Part shown: positions 1 to 8,144 of the stretch, piece after piece
Position numbering within the stretch: the stretch's first letter is position 1
How the letters are laid out: every line of letters starts with the position of its first letter
NCBI GenBank assembly: GCA_001604105.1
Contig: LVAQ01000015.1
Location: forward strand, 57,591-121,590
Direction of reading: 5' to 3'
Length of the DNA stretch: 64,000 nucleotides
Source: Clostridiales bacterium Firm_11
GTDB lineage: Bacteria > Bacillota > Clostridia > Christensenellales > Aristaeellaceae
Program-made: the position numbers and the translations under genes
Notes under the pieces: model-generated
What the model saw: only the letters and a program-made list of their open reading frames with translations
What the model was told of the DNA's origin: nothing
Database searches by the model: none

Positions 1-1
1 G

Positions 2-769
2 GATTGCGGGCTGTATGGATGGCATGACGATATTATGATCGGCATGGATAATGATCCGGCCAGCTTTGGCCGCCCGAATGATTCCACGGCGAACATCTTT
101 CTCAATGCCTTTATGGCGGCAGAGCTGGCCTGTATGGCGGAGGCGCTGGAGGCGTTTGGTAACCCCGCGCGCGCGGCGGTATACCGGCAAAAGCGCGAAG
201 ATTTGATTGCGGCCGTGCAGCGGGAGTGCTGGGACGCGCGCGACGGGTTTTTCTACTCCGTGGATGTGGATATCCATACCCGCCCGTATGATTGGTTCCA
301 TCAGGGGCTGGGCGTGTTCTGGAAATCACTGCCTATCAAAATCCGCGTATGGTCCGGCTTCATACCGCTGTGGGCGGGCTTTGCCACCCCGGCGCAAGCG
401 GCGCGGATGGCCGCGCACAGCCTGGATGAGAGCACCTTCGCCAGCCCCTATGGGGTGACGACGCTGGCCAAGGATGAAAAGATGTTTGACCTTTCCGTAA
501 CCAACAATCCCTCCAACTGGCTTGGCCCGGTGTGGATTGTCGCAAATTATGTGGTGTTCAAAGGCCTGCTGGATTACGGCCACCGGGCGGAGGCCAAACG
601 CATTCTGGATGGCACTTTGCGCCTGCTGGCAGAGGATGTAAAGCGCAGCGGTCAGCTGCATGAATACTACGATCCGTTTACGGGGCAGCCCATCATGAAC
701 GGCGGCTTTATCAACTGGAACATCCTCGCGCTGACCATGCAAAAAGAATGGGAGGCGGTCGGATGCTGA
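2..769 (+). CDS. GH63-like glycoside hydrolase, C-terminal part (5' end outside window)
   Basis: The reading frame is open from base 2, so the gene begins upstream of the window; 255 residues are visible. The segment looks like the C-terminal half of an (alpha/alpha)6 glycosidase of the GH63/mannosylglycerate-hydrolase type: NDPASFGRPNDST near the start, a VTNNPSNWLGPVWIVANY stretch, and a terminal HEYYDPFTGQPIMNGGFINW segment, which in this clan carries the conserved Glu of the active site. It probably trims a small glucoside or mannoside inside the cell, since no secretion signal can be judged. It overlaps the next glycosidase by 7 bases, so the two are translationally coupled in a sugar-degradation operon. 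The family call is by motif resemblance; the substrate is unknown. Confidence 0.72.
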   Translation, partial: DCGLYGWHDDIMIGMDNDPASFGRPNDSTANIFLNAFMAAELACMAEALEAFGNPARAAVYRQKREDLIAAVQRECWDARDGFFYSVDVDIHTRPYDWFHQGLGVFWKSLPIKIRVWSGFIPLWAGFATPAQAARMAAHSLDESTFASPYGVTTLAKDEKMFDLSVTNNPSNWLGPVWIVANYVVFKGLLDYGHRAEAKRILDGTLRLLAEDVKRSGQLHEYYDPFTGQPIMNGGFINWNILALTMQKEWEAVGC

Positions 770-2688
770 TTGATACCCGCAAAAGCCCGTATGCAAAAGT
801 ATCGTTTACCGCGCGGTGCCGCTGGACGGGCGGGTTTTTGAAGGATCGGTTCGATACCACAGCGCAGGCCGCCATCCCGCATATTCTGAGCATCTTTGAC
901 GATGCGGATAGCTTCTTTCACGAAGTGGAGAATTTTCGCATCGCGGCAGGGCTTACGCAGGGAGAGTTTCGCGGCAACCCCTATGGTGACGGAGATTTTT
1001 ACAAGCTGCTTGAGGCCATGGCCTGCGCGGGCATGCCCCACGAGCAGCTGGATGGCTACATCCGCCTGATTGCAAGCGCCCAGCAGGCGGATGGCTACCT
1101 GTCCACCAAGCAGATTATTGGCGAGCGGCAATCCGGCGGGGCAACACGGCACAGCGATGTGGATGATTTTGAGGAGTATAACTTTGGCCACCTGATGACC
1201 GCCGCCTGCGTGCTGGCGCGGGAAACGGGCAATGACGCGCTGCTGACAGTGGCCCGGCGTGTTTGCGACTATCTGGATGCCTACTACCAGCGCGTGCTGG
1301 CGGGCAACGGCGCGCAAACGGCGGTGTGCCCCTCGCACTATATGGGGCTGGCGGAGATGTACCGCCAAACGGGCGAGCAGCGTTACCTTTCCATGCTGGA
1401 AACGGCCATTGCCCTGCGTGATCGCGTAACAAATGGCACGGAGGATAATCAGGATCGCATCCCCCTGCGCGAGCAGCGCGTCATCAGCGGGCACGCGGTG
1501 CGCGCGACCTACCTGTATGCCGGGGTGACCGATCTGTATTTGGAAACAGGCGACAGTACGCTCCTGCCCACGCTCAACGCGTGCTGGCGTAACCTGCTGG
1601 ATACAAAGCTGTACATCATTGGCGGGCTGGGCGCGCTGTATACGGGCTGTGCGCCCTTTGGCGACCTTATCAACGCCCAGCGGGTGCATCAGGCGTTCGG
1701 CTATGCGTATCAACTGCCCAACATAACTGCCTATAACGAAACCTGCGCGGCGCTTGGCGGTATCTTCTGGGCGCAGCGGCGCTTTGCCATCCAGCCGGAT
1801 GGCGAAGCCTTTGACCTGATCGAGCGGATCACCTGCAATCTGGCGGCAGCGGCCATCAGCCTTGACGGGCAGCGCTATTTCTACGAAAACATGCTGCGCC
1901 GCACAGAAACCGTGCCCTACCATCTAATGTGGCCGCGCGAGCGCTCGGATACCTTTGAATGCTTCTGCTGCCCCACCAACCTGTCCCGCTTTTTTACAGA
2001 AACGGGCTACTATGCCTACGCGCAGGGCGCGGATACGCTCTACACAGGGCTGTATGGGCAGGGTGAAACCACCGTTGCGCTGGAAAACGGCGCGGCGTTT
2101 CGCATACGGCAGCAAACCGATTATCCCTGGGATGGGCGCATCCGCTTTGTGTTTGAAGCCGCAAAGGATGTCCCCTTTACCCTCATGCTTCGCATACCGG
2201 CATGGTCACGGGATAGCAGCCTGACCGTCAACGGCGCAGTGACCGCGCTTCCCCGTGCGTCGGCAGGGCAATACGTTCCGGTGCGTATCGACAGGCCATC
2301 ACAAACGGAGGTTCTCTTGCAGCTGGACATGGCGCCCCGCTTTACCCTTGCGCACCCGATGGTGGAAGAAGACGAGGGGCAGGCCTGTGTAGAGCGCGGC
2401 CCCCTTGTCTACTGCCTGGAAAGCGTAGACAACGGCAGCCTGCAATCCCTTGCCTTCAAAGGGGATACCGCCTTTGGCGAGTATCCGATGCAAATTGGGC
2501 AAATACCGCTGGTGGCGCTGGAAGTGGATGGTTACCGCGTCACGCGGGACACGGCCGGCGCGCTGTACAGCCGGTACGAGCCAAGCCTCGCGCAGCCAGT
2601 GACCCTCCGGCTGATTCCCTATTTCGCATGGGATAACCGGGGCTTTGGCGAAATGCGCATCTGGCTGCCGCTTACCGTGAAGGCGTAA
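763..2688 (+). CDS. GH127-family (DUF1680) beta-L-arabinofuranosidase-like protein
   Basis: 641 residues, typical length for GH127, enzymes that release beta-L-arabinofuranose from plant-derived glycans in the cytoplasm. The zinc and thiolate site of the family is present: Glu326 and Cys328 in YNETCA, then Cys402-Cys403 in ECFCCPTN, the first of which matches the cysteine nucleophile. I start at the ATG at 763 (MLIDTRKSPY) because GGGAGGCGG lies just upstream; a start at 748 would lack a ribosome-binding site. It overlaps the preceding glycosidase by 7 bases. Odd point: the position 16 residues before Glu326, where characterised members have the acid/base Glu, is Gln310 (HQAFGYAYQLPN). Activity or specificity may therefore differ. 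Family assignment is firm, function less so. Confidence 0.88.
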   Translation: MLIDTRKSPYAKVSFTARCRWTGGFLKDRFDTTAQAAIPHILSIFDDADSFFHEVENFRIAAGLTQGEFRGNPYGDGDFYKLLEAMACAGMPHEQLDGYIRLIASAQQADGYLSTKQIIGERQSGGATRHSDVDDFEEYNFGHLMTAACVLARETGNDALLTVARRVCDYLDAYYQRVLAGNGAQTAVCPSHYMGLAEMYRQTGEQRYLSMLETAIALRDRVTNGTEDNQDRIPLREQRVISGHAVRATYLYAGVTDLYLETGDSTLLPTLNACWRNLLDTKLYIIGGLGALYTGCAPFGDLINAQRVHQAFGYAYQLPNITAYNETCAALGGIFWAQRRFAIQPDGEAFDLIERITCNLAAAAISLDGQRYFYENMLRRTETVPYHLMWPRERSDTFECFCCPTNLSRFFTETGYYAYAQGADTLYTGLYGQGETTVALENGAAFRIRQQTDYPWDGRIRFVFEAAKDVPFTLMLRIPAWSRDSSLTVNGAVTALPRASAGQYVPVRIDRPSQTEVLLQLDMAPRFTLAHPMVEEDEGQACVERGPLVYCLESVDNGSLQSLAFKGDTAFGEYPMQIGQIPLVALEVDGYRVTRDTAGALYSRYEPSLAQPVTLRLIPYFAWDNRGFGEMRIWLPLTVKA

Positions 2689-3289
2689 CCGCGCTGGATT
2701 GCTTCGCGCGCGGATTGCTATGCGTTTGGGTGCTTGCGACAACGTGGCGATACCCGATGTGTGCGGCAGGCGCATAGGGGTATGCGCGGGGGGATGGCTT
2801 GAGATGGTTCCAGCCATACGTTAGGCTTATGACCCATCATCACGAATTCGTAGTATGCGATCTTCTCTATTCATCGCTATCCATTGCTTTGGCTTCTTTT
2901 CTTGATCCAGCGCTGACTGATCATCTATTTAATAATCCGCCCGCCGCACACCAGCGGCGGGTTTTCCATGCCCGAAAACACCCCCCCTCGCCGTTCCTCC
3001 CTTTCTTGCACCCCTCTGCCCCATGCCCCCGCCACTTTCCGCAAGTCGCCCGCACAAAAGCCCGCCGCGTATCCGTGCGCCGCAATCCCGCACCGCAGCG
3101 CCGGGGCGTAACCATCCGCGTTTACAGCACGCGAACCGCCGCAAGCATTGCAGCGCGGCGGTACGCCCCTGTATACAGGAGGCAAACGAACAGGCAAACA
3201 TATTATATTGATTGCGCGGAAGGCGGCCACGTGCGGGCTGCCTCCGCAATACGCCGCACGGGGAGCGGCGGCGCTGGGAGGTGTTTTGA
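2689..3289 (+). other. gene-free stretch after the glycosidase operon
   Basis: About 600 bases with no convincing gene. It contains one terminator (2940-2965). Short open frames here lack ribosome-binding sites and recognisable protein features. The stretch separates the glycosidase pair from the phage lysis cassette and may hold the left boundary of a decayed prophage, but I see no attachment site or integrase. Confidence 0.5.
2940..2965 (+). terminator. rho-independent terminator
   Basis: Perfect 7-bp stem CCCGCCG/CGGCGGG with an 8-base loop, followed by TTTT. It is 250 bases downstream of the GH127 gene and likely ends that operon. Confidence 0.7.
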
Positions 3290-3403
3290 ATGGCAGATTC
3301 TCTGGCGCTTACATTGCGCCTTAGGCGCATTGTGCTAAAACAGGTGCCGGAGCGCTGGCGGGAAGCGGTGGCAGCGCTGCTGACGGGCGGTGGTGACCCG
3401 TGA
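3290..3403 (+). CDS. CD1375-like small phage protein
   Basis: 37 residues starting with MADSLALTLRL and containing QVPERWREAVAALL. That VPE-x-WRE-x-V-x-x-LL pattern is typical of the CD1375-type small proteins that sit between tail genes and lysis genes in Clostridium phages; their role is not known. GGGAGGTG precedes the ATG by 7 bases. The TGA stop overlaps the GTG start of the next frame. It is the first gene of the lysis cassette. Identification rests on a short motif plus context. Confidence 0.6.
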   Translation: MADSLALTLRLRRIVLKQVPERWREAVAALLTGGGDP

Positions 3404-3483
3404 CCACGGAAGGGTGGTTTATCCTCACCTACCTTGTGCTGCTGCTTTTGCTGCTGTATACGGGGTATCGATACGGGGACTGA
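3400..3483 (+). CDS. 27-residue single-pass membrane peptide in phage cassette
   Basis: Starts at GTG in a GTGA overlap with the preceding gene, so it would be translated by coupling. The peptide is almost entirely one hydrophobic helix (FILTYLVLLLLLLYT) ending in a polar YRYGD tail, and a stop follows directly. Tiny one-helix proteins are frequent in phage lysis regions, but I cannot assign this one to a family. It could also be an unexpressed frame. Confidence 0.4.
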   Translation: MTTEGWFILTYLVLLLLLLYTGYRYGD

Positions 3484-3552
3484 AAGCGAGCGGTATGGCT
3501 CGCTTTTTGCATGTGAACATCACAGAAAGAACAGAACAGGGAGGAACCAGCC

Positions 3553-4389
3553 ATGAGCAAACCAACCGGCGCGGCGGTGGCCGCGAGAGCAATTAAAGCA
3601 GTAGCCGAGGGGCACACCTACCAGCAGATGGATTGTCAGGCGTTCATTGAGTACTGCGTACAGCAATGCGGCGGCAAGATGGATTACGCGGGCAGCAACG
3701 ACATGTACCGCAACGCGCAGGTGTATCTGGCGACCATCGCCAACGCCAAGGCAGAGGGCAAGCTGGTGCCCGGAGCGGGGCTGTTAATCGTGGAAGAAGT
3801 GAGCAGCAAAACACCTGCCAAATACCGCGGGGATGGGCTGGGCGATGCTTCGCACATCGGCTTTTATGTAGGCGAGAACGCGCTGACCGATGTGGACAAA
3901 AGCGGCAAAAGCCGCGTATGCAACGTGGTGCATTCCGGCCAGACCATGGGCAGGGTAGCGGGCAGCACCCTGAAAAACGGCTGGACGCATGTCATGCTGT
4001 TTCGGGAGATCGAGTACGGCATTTCTGTAGCCGCGGGCGTGCAGCTGGGCGGCGCGCTGGCGGCGGAAGATACCGTGAAGGATGATCCGGAGGGCATCGG
4101 CGCGGCTGCCAGCGGGGCGCAAAAGCCGGACGTGAGCCAGTATTATACCGTCAAGCGCGGCAGCCTTGGCGGGGCGGTGCGGCGCTTGCAGGCATGGCTC
4201 AACGATGTGGGCGGCGGTAACGCGCTGGCCGAGGATGGGCAGTTCGGCGCGGCGACCGAGGCGGCCGTGCGCGCGTATCAGCAGGCCAATGGGCTGGTGG
4301 CGGATGGCATTGTGGGGCAAATGACCTGGGCGGCGCTGGCGGATGCGCGGTGGGCGGCAATCCAAGCAGAGGAGGAGCATGCGCAATGA
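3553..4389 (+). CDS. phage-type endolysin: NlpC/P60-like amidase plus peptidoglycan-binding domain
   Basis: 278 residues, no signal peptide, so export would need the holin encoded downstream. The N-terminal half (about 1-155) resembles a papain-fold NlpC/P60 or CHAP peptidase: Cys28 in MDCQAFIEYC and His101 in DASHIGFYVG are the likely catalytic pair. After a linker, residues about 195-270 form a PG_binding_1 domain (GGAVRRLQAWL ... DGQFGAATEAAVRAYQ ... VDG-type repeat) that docks on cell-wall peptidoglycan. GGGAGGAACC lies 5 bases before the ATG. The stop overlaps the next gene start (ATGA). Role: cutting peptidoglycan stem peptides to lyse the host or remodel the wall. Confidence 0.85.
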   Translation: MSKPTGAAVAARAIKAVAEGHTYQQMDCQAFIEYCVQQCGGKMDYAGSNDMYRNAQVYLATIANAKAEGKLVPGAGLLIVEEVSSKTPAKYRGDGLGDASHIGFYVGENALTDVDKSGKSRVCNVVHSGQTMGRVAGSTLKNGWTHVMLFREIEYGISVAAGVQLGGALAAEDTVKDDPEGIGAAASGAQKPDVSQYYTVKRGSLGGAVRRLQAWLNDVGGGNALAEDGQFGAATEAAVRAYQQANGLVADGIVGQMTWAALADARWAAIQAEEEHAQ

Positions 4390-4625
4390 GTGAAGGGTTA
4401 CTGGTGGCGCTGCTCTCGCTGGTTGGCACGCTCGCCGGCGCCTTCGGGGGCATACTGGTCGCCAACAGGCTGGTCAATTACCGCATCGCGCAGCTCGAAG
4501 GCAAGGTGGATAAGCACAATAGCATGATCGACCGCATGTACTGCGCGGAAAAGCGTTTGGATTTGGTGGATGAGAAGCTCAAAGTGGCCAACCACCGCAT
4601 TGATGATCTGGAAGTGGGTGCGTAA
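4386..4625 (+). CDS. XhlA-like holin-associated protein
   Basis: 79 residues: one N-terminal membrane helix (about 4-26, LLVALLSLVGTLAGAFGGILVA) followed by a coiled coil of heptad-like character (LEGKVDKHNSMIDRMYCAEKRLDLVDEKLKVANHRIDDLE). This arrangement matches the XhlA/hemolysin-accessory proteins found beside endolysin and holin genes in Gram-positive phages and defective phages, where they assist membrane permeabilisation. It begins in an ATGA overlap with the endolysin gene, so the two are co-translated. Assignment is by topology and position rather than strong sequence identity. Confidence 0.65.
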   Translation: MSEGLLVALLSLVGTLAGAFGGILVANRLVNYRIAQLEGKVDKHNSMIDRMYCAEKRLDLVDEKLKVANHRIDDLEVGA

Positions 4626-4627
4626 CC

Positions 4628-4912
4628 ATGACGCCCAAGGAGTGCGCCTCCGGCAAACGCCATATCCAGTTCTCCAAAACCATCGTAGTGGCGGTAACCG
4701 CCGCTGTTACGGTCATTTGCGCGGGCGGCATGGCGATGTGCTATGCGCGCAGCGATACCAACGCGCTGGTCGATCTTGGCCGCGCGTATATCAGCTACGC
4801 GCTGGTGGTGTTTGCGGCCTACAGCGGCAACAGCGCAGTGGAAAAGTGGCTGATTCGAAAATACACAGGCGCATCCGGCGAAGGCAATACAGGCGCCTCC
4901 TCGGATGGATAG
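4628..4912 (+). CDS. phage-type small membrane protein, function unknown
   Basis: 94 residues, starting 2 bases after the previous stop. Two hydrophobic segments (about 19-40, SKTIVVAVTAAVTVICAGGMAM, and 52-67, AYISYALVVFAAYS) with a charged end VEKWLIRKYTG and a flexible Gly/Ser tail. Proteins of this shape are common next to holins in Clostridia phages. I do not recognise a named family; an additional or alternative holin is possible from the two-helix layout. Confidence 0.55.
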   Translation: MTPKECASGKRHIQFSKTIVVAVTAAVTVICAGGMAMCYARSDTNALVDLGRAYISYALVVFAAYSGNSAVEKWLIRKYTGASGEGNTGASSDG

Positions 4913-5050
4913 CCCCTCAACGCGCTACTTGCCCTGTTGCACAGCAGGCAAGCGCAAAAAATCCTGTGAATCATGGGTGTTCGTACCGTAAAAGGAATTT
5001 CGCGATGCCATTCAACCATCGGTGTTCGTAAAAGGAAGGGAGTATCTACC

Positions 5051-5566
5051 ATGAAAATCAAGCAAAAGACGATTGTTATCATGCTGGCGTTATGGCTGTG
5101 TATCATCGGTCTGTCGCTTTCCACGCCATCGGTCGCCAGCGCCCAAGCAGCCGCGCAAGCCGCGCAAGCCGCGCAGGCCGCGCAAGCCTCGCAAGCCGCG
5201 CCAGTCATCGATTGGGGCGCGCTCCTCACACAGGCGGTGGTGTGGATCATCGGCATGCTGGCGGGCATCGCCGCGTGGTTTTTGAAAAAGTACGTATACC
5301 CGTGGGTGCTTACCGTAGCCGTGCCGTGGCTGCAAACCCATAATTTGATTGCCGTAGCCGAAATGGCGGTGAAGTACGCCGAGGCGGAGCTGGGCAGGCA
5401 CGCCGGGGACGAGAAGTGGAAGCTGGCCATTACGCTGTTGCAGGCCAAGGGCTTTGATGTAAACCGTGTGGAGGTTGCCGCCGCGCTGATGGCAGCCTGG
5501 GAAACGCTGAATCTGCAACAAATCGCAGCAGGGGTAAAGGACGCCGCAGAGCACGGCGAAGCATAA
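5051..5566 (+). CDS. LL-H-family phage holin
   Basis: 171 residues. A hydrophobic N-terminus (about 6-30) is followed by an Ala/Gln run made of GCGCAAGCC-like 9-base repeats, then a membrane helix (about 60-75, AVVWIIGMLAGIAAWFL), KKYVYPWVLTVAVPWL, and a C-terminal helical domain (AVKYAEAELG...KWKLAITLLQAKGFDV...VEVAAALMAAWETLN). The C-terminal layout is characteristic of the LL-H holin family, which forms the membrane lesion that lets endolysin reach the wall. I start at ATG 5051, preceded by AAGGAAGGGAG; an in-frame start at 4973 lacks a good site. A terminator follows within 60 bases, so this is the last gene of the cassette. Confidence 0.75.
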   Translation: MKIKQKTIVIMLALWLCIIGLSLSTPSVASAQAAAQAAQAAQAAQASQAAPVIDWGALLTQAVVWIIGMLAGIAAWFLKKYVYPWVLTVAVPWLQTHNLIAVAEMAVKYAEAELGRHAGDEKWKLAITLLQAKGFDVNRVEVAAALMAAWETLNLQQIAAGVKDAAEHGEA

Positions 5567-5623
5567 CCAAGGCCATCGGCTGCCGTATCGGCCGTAGATA
5601 GGTCGATGAAAAACCACATACCC

Positions 5624-5668
5624 AAAGGGGCAGGCATGGGCAGGGTTCCATGTCTGTCCCTTTTTTTT
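5624..5668 (+). terminator. strong rho-independent terminator closing the lysis cassette
   Basis: Long imperfect stem AAAGGGGCAGGCATGG / CCATGTCTGTCCCTTT with a short loop, followed by eight Ts. It ends transcription of the phage lysis genes 58 bases after the holin stop. Confidence 0.85.
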
Positions 5669-5809
5669 ATCTGCATCATGACTGGCGCTGCCACAGGCGT
5701 TGCTTAACGGCAGGTGCTCACAGCGGCATCATGGCGCGCTGCCAGCGCAGCACCGCGTGATGGTTATCCTTCCGGTGTCGTTTGGTTGTATGCACCATTT
5801 GAAAAGGAT

Positions 5810-6057
5810 ATCGATACGCGTGACTGTTCGCATGCATGCAATGCCCGATCACGTGCCCCCAGCGTCATGGGACGCCGATAAGGCAGCGCCTTCAAACGGT
5901 ATCCTCTGGCAAACCGCACCGTATAATCGGGGCATCGATGCGCGCGACTGTTCGCTTGCATACAATGCCCAATCACGTGCCCCGCGCGTTATGGGACGCC
6001 GATAAGGCAGTACCTCCAAACGGTATCCTTTAGCAAACCTCGGCGTACAATCGGGGC
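5810..6057. repeat. two tandem copies of a 124-bp unit
   Basis: Units 5810-5933 and 5934-6057 share ATCGATgCGCG, GACTGTTCGC, CACGTGCCCC, GGGACGCCGATAAGGCAG and CAAACGGTATCCT in register; traces of a preceding and a following degenerate copy exist. No coding frame is supported. The copies differ at scattered positions, so the duplication is not brand new. Confidence 0.8.
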
Positions 6058-6063
6058 ATCGAT

Positions 6064-6471
6064 GCGCTTAAGCATTCGGATGATTGCCAAAAGGCTTCTG
6101 CGCGCGTATAATAACCGCAGCATTGCTGGCCAAGAATCTGCCGTCTGGTTATCGTAACCAAGGATGGACATGCCCTATGGCTGGAAGCCCCAAAGCATCG
6201 GGCGAAACACAAAACAGCCCACAAGGCGCAAGCCAATCGAATCACTGGTTACTTCATCGGCAAAGCACAGCCCCGCGGCAGGCGCATTCGAATCCGCCAA
6301 AGCTACGCGCAAACCGGTTCCCATCGCCGGATAGCGTGCTCGGCAGGCACGAAAGGTAAGCAGAGCAAGCGTTGCGCCGCACGCAACCCGGCATCCGCGC
6401 GTTTGCGGGTGAACCGCAACCCCCGCCAGCTTTCTACCTGTACCATCATGACATGAATCGAGGTGCTTCCC
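6064..6471. other. gene-free stretch
   Basis: Between the 124-bp repeats and the VOC gene. I see no gene, terminator or recognisable regulatory site. Confidence 0.4.
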
Positions 6472-6864
6472 TTGAAACTGAGCGCAACACTGTACGTACA
6501 CAACACACGTGAGGCCGTCCCCTTCTACATGGATGCTTTCGGCCTTACCCTTGGCTACCACGAGTTTTTCCCAAATGGTACCTACCTGCACGCCGCTCTG
6601 CTCAACGACGGGCAGGAGGTCTTCGCGGTCAGCGAGTCGCAAAACGACGCGATGGTAAGCCTGATGCTGGGCGCCAACCTCACCGATGCGCGCCCGACGA
6701 TGAGCTATGGCATCGACTTTGCATCCAAGGCGGAAATCGACCACGCCTACACCCTGCTTACACAGGGCGGCACCATTCTGCGCGCGATTGGCCCGCTGCC
6801 GTGGTGCAATTACTGCGCGGATGTGGTGGACAAGTACGGCGTGTGCTGGTACCTGTGCCAGTAG
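6472..6864 (+). CDS. VOC-superfamily (glyoxalase/PhnB-like) protein
   Basis: 130 residues with the beta-alpha-beta-beta-beta pattern of the vicinal-oxygen-chelate fold, beginning LKLSATLYVHNTREAVPFYMDAFGL, the standard opening of PhnB-type proteins, and ending in DVVDKYGVCWYL, where these proteins have DkFGvxW. I choose the TTG at 6472 because GAGGTG sits 6 bases upstream and family members begin MKL at this point. Such proteins bind a small molecule or metal; the substrate cannot be read from the sequence. It stands alone between repeats and a methyltransferase-like gene. Confidence 0.8.
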   Translation: MKLSATLYVHNTREAVPFYMDAFGLTLGYHEFFPNGTYLHAALLNDGQEVFAVSESQNDAMVSLMLGANLTDARPTMSYGIDFASKAEIDHAYTLLTQGGTILRAIGPLPWCNYCADVVDKYGVCWYLCQ

Positions 6865-7051
6865 GCGGTGCAGTACCGCCCGTCACGCGGCGAGAATGCT
6901 CCCCCTCTGTATTTGACTGCCGTTTCCAGCGCTAATCGGGGCGAGGCATCCGTTCGCTCCCGGTAGCCCCAAGCGGCTTCATGCGCAGGCGGGGTACGGT
7001 GGTATTGCGAGCATCCCAAGGCACAATCCAGGGAAAAAAAGGCGGGTAAGG

Positions 7052-7723
7052 ATGAAAGACAATCTTCTGTTGAACGCGCTGGTGAAACTCTGCGGCGGAT
7101 TTGCCCTGGTGGCCGCCCTGCTCTTTCTCCCGGCTGGCACGTTTCATTTTTGGAACGCGTGGCTGTTCATCGGCGTCTATTTCATTCCAATGTCGATAAC
7201 AGGGCTGGTGCTGCTGCTCAAATCGCCGGAACTCCTCAAAAAGCGGCTCCGCATCAAAGAAAATGAACCTGCGCAGAAAGTTGTCATTGCGCTGTCGCTG
7301 TTGATGTTCGTCGGCGGTTTTATCATCGCTGCGCTGGATTTTCGTTTTGGCTGGAGCAAGCTGCCCATATGGGCGGTTATCGCAGCGGCGGGGGTGTTCC
7401 TGCTCGCATACGCGCTGTACGCTGAGGTGATCAGGGAGAACGCCTATCTGTCAAGGGTGGTCGAGGTGCAGGAAAATCAGCAGGTGATTGACACCGGCCT
7501 GTATGGCATCATCAGGCACCCAATGTACTTTGCGACCCTGCTGCTGTTCTTGTGCACGCCGCTCATGCTGGGTTCGCTGTGGGCGTCTCTTGTGTTCCTG
7601 ATTTATCCTTTCCTGATCGTAAAGCGGATCAGGAATGAAGAGGCGTTGCTGGAAAAGGATCTGACGGGATACCGTGCATACTGCCAGAAGGTCAAATACC
7701 GTTTGATACCGTTTATCTGGTAG
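7052..7723 (+). CDS. isoprenylcysteine carboxyl methyltransferase-like integral membrane protein
   Basis: 223 residues with about five membrane helices and the C-terminal ICMT/PEMT signature: GLYGIIRHPMYFATLL, then RIRNEEALLEKDLTGYRAYCQKVKYRLIPFIW, where conserved RHP, NEE and Y residues bind S-adenosylmethionine. Bacterial members methylate unknown membrane-associated substrates. Start at the ATG at 7052 with GGCGGGTAAGG upstream. It is a single-gene unit ended by the hairpin at 7832-7865, facing the tRNA gene. Confidence 0.85.
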   Translation: MKDNLLLNALVKLCGGFALVAALLFLPAGTFHFWNAWLFIGVYFIPMSITGLVLLLKSPELLKKRLRIKENEPAQKVVIALSLLMFVGGFIIAALDFRFGWSKLPIWAVIAAAGVFLLAYALYAEVIRENAYLSRVVEVQENQQVIDTGLYGIIRHPMYFATLLLFLCTPLMLGSLWASLVFLIYPFLIVKRIRNEEALLEKDLTGYRAYCQKVKYRLIPFIW

Positions 7724-7831
7724 CGCCATGCATACCAACCGCCCCGCAAGAATCCCGGCCACCGTTTTAACCGCCCGGGTGATGCAAGTGGCCCTCTTAC
7801 ATGCATAGAACGGGGTATCCCGAAAATACAC

Positions 7832-7865
7832 AACCCCCCTGAAACCTTTGTTTCAGGGGGGTTTT
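7832..7865. terminator. bidirectional terminator between methyltransferase gene and tRNA-Arg
   Basis: Perfect stem AACCCCCCTGAAAC / GTTTCAGGGGGGTT around a CTTT loop, followed on the + strand by TTCTGG and on the - strand by TTGTGTATTTT. It lies between two converging transcripts and can serve both. Confidence 0.85.
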
Positions 7866-7869
7866 CTGG

Positions 7870-7943
7870 TACGCCCGATGCGATTCGAACGCACGACCTT
7901 CAGAGTCGGAGTCTGACACTCTATCCAACTGAGCTACGGGCGC
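7870..7943 (-). tRNA. tRNA-Arg, anticodon CCG
   Basis: Read on the minus strand, a full cloverleaf folds: acceptor GCGCCCG/CGGGCGT, D-arm GCTC...GAGT with AGTTGGATA loop, anticodon stem TCAGA/TCTGA enclosing CTCCGAC (anticodon CCG, codon CGG), T-arm with TTCGAAT, discriminator A. No CCA is encoded. The G+C-rich codon CGG suits this genome. Confidence 0.95.
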
Positions 7944-8144
7944 ATAGCGGTGCGGTGTTTATTGTAGCTCACTTTCAGGGGGCTTGTCAAGGGAAGGGGA
8001 TAATTGACTCGCCCAAACTTTGAAACGCCGCCGCGTCTCCTGCCGCTTTGCTTCCCCGGCGCAAAACTACAGGCGGCATTAACCGCGGCAACGGATGCCT
8101 TCATCGCATACCATCACGCACCTATATCGGGGAAATGTTTACCT

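Noticed and set aside
3290..5668. Complete prophage
   Set aside because: No integrase, terminase, portal, capsid or tail gene and no att repeats seen in the window.
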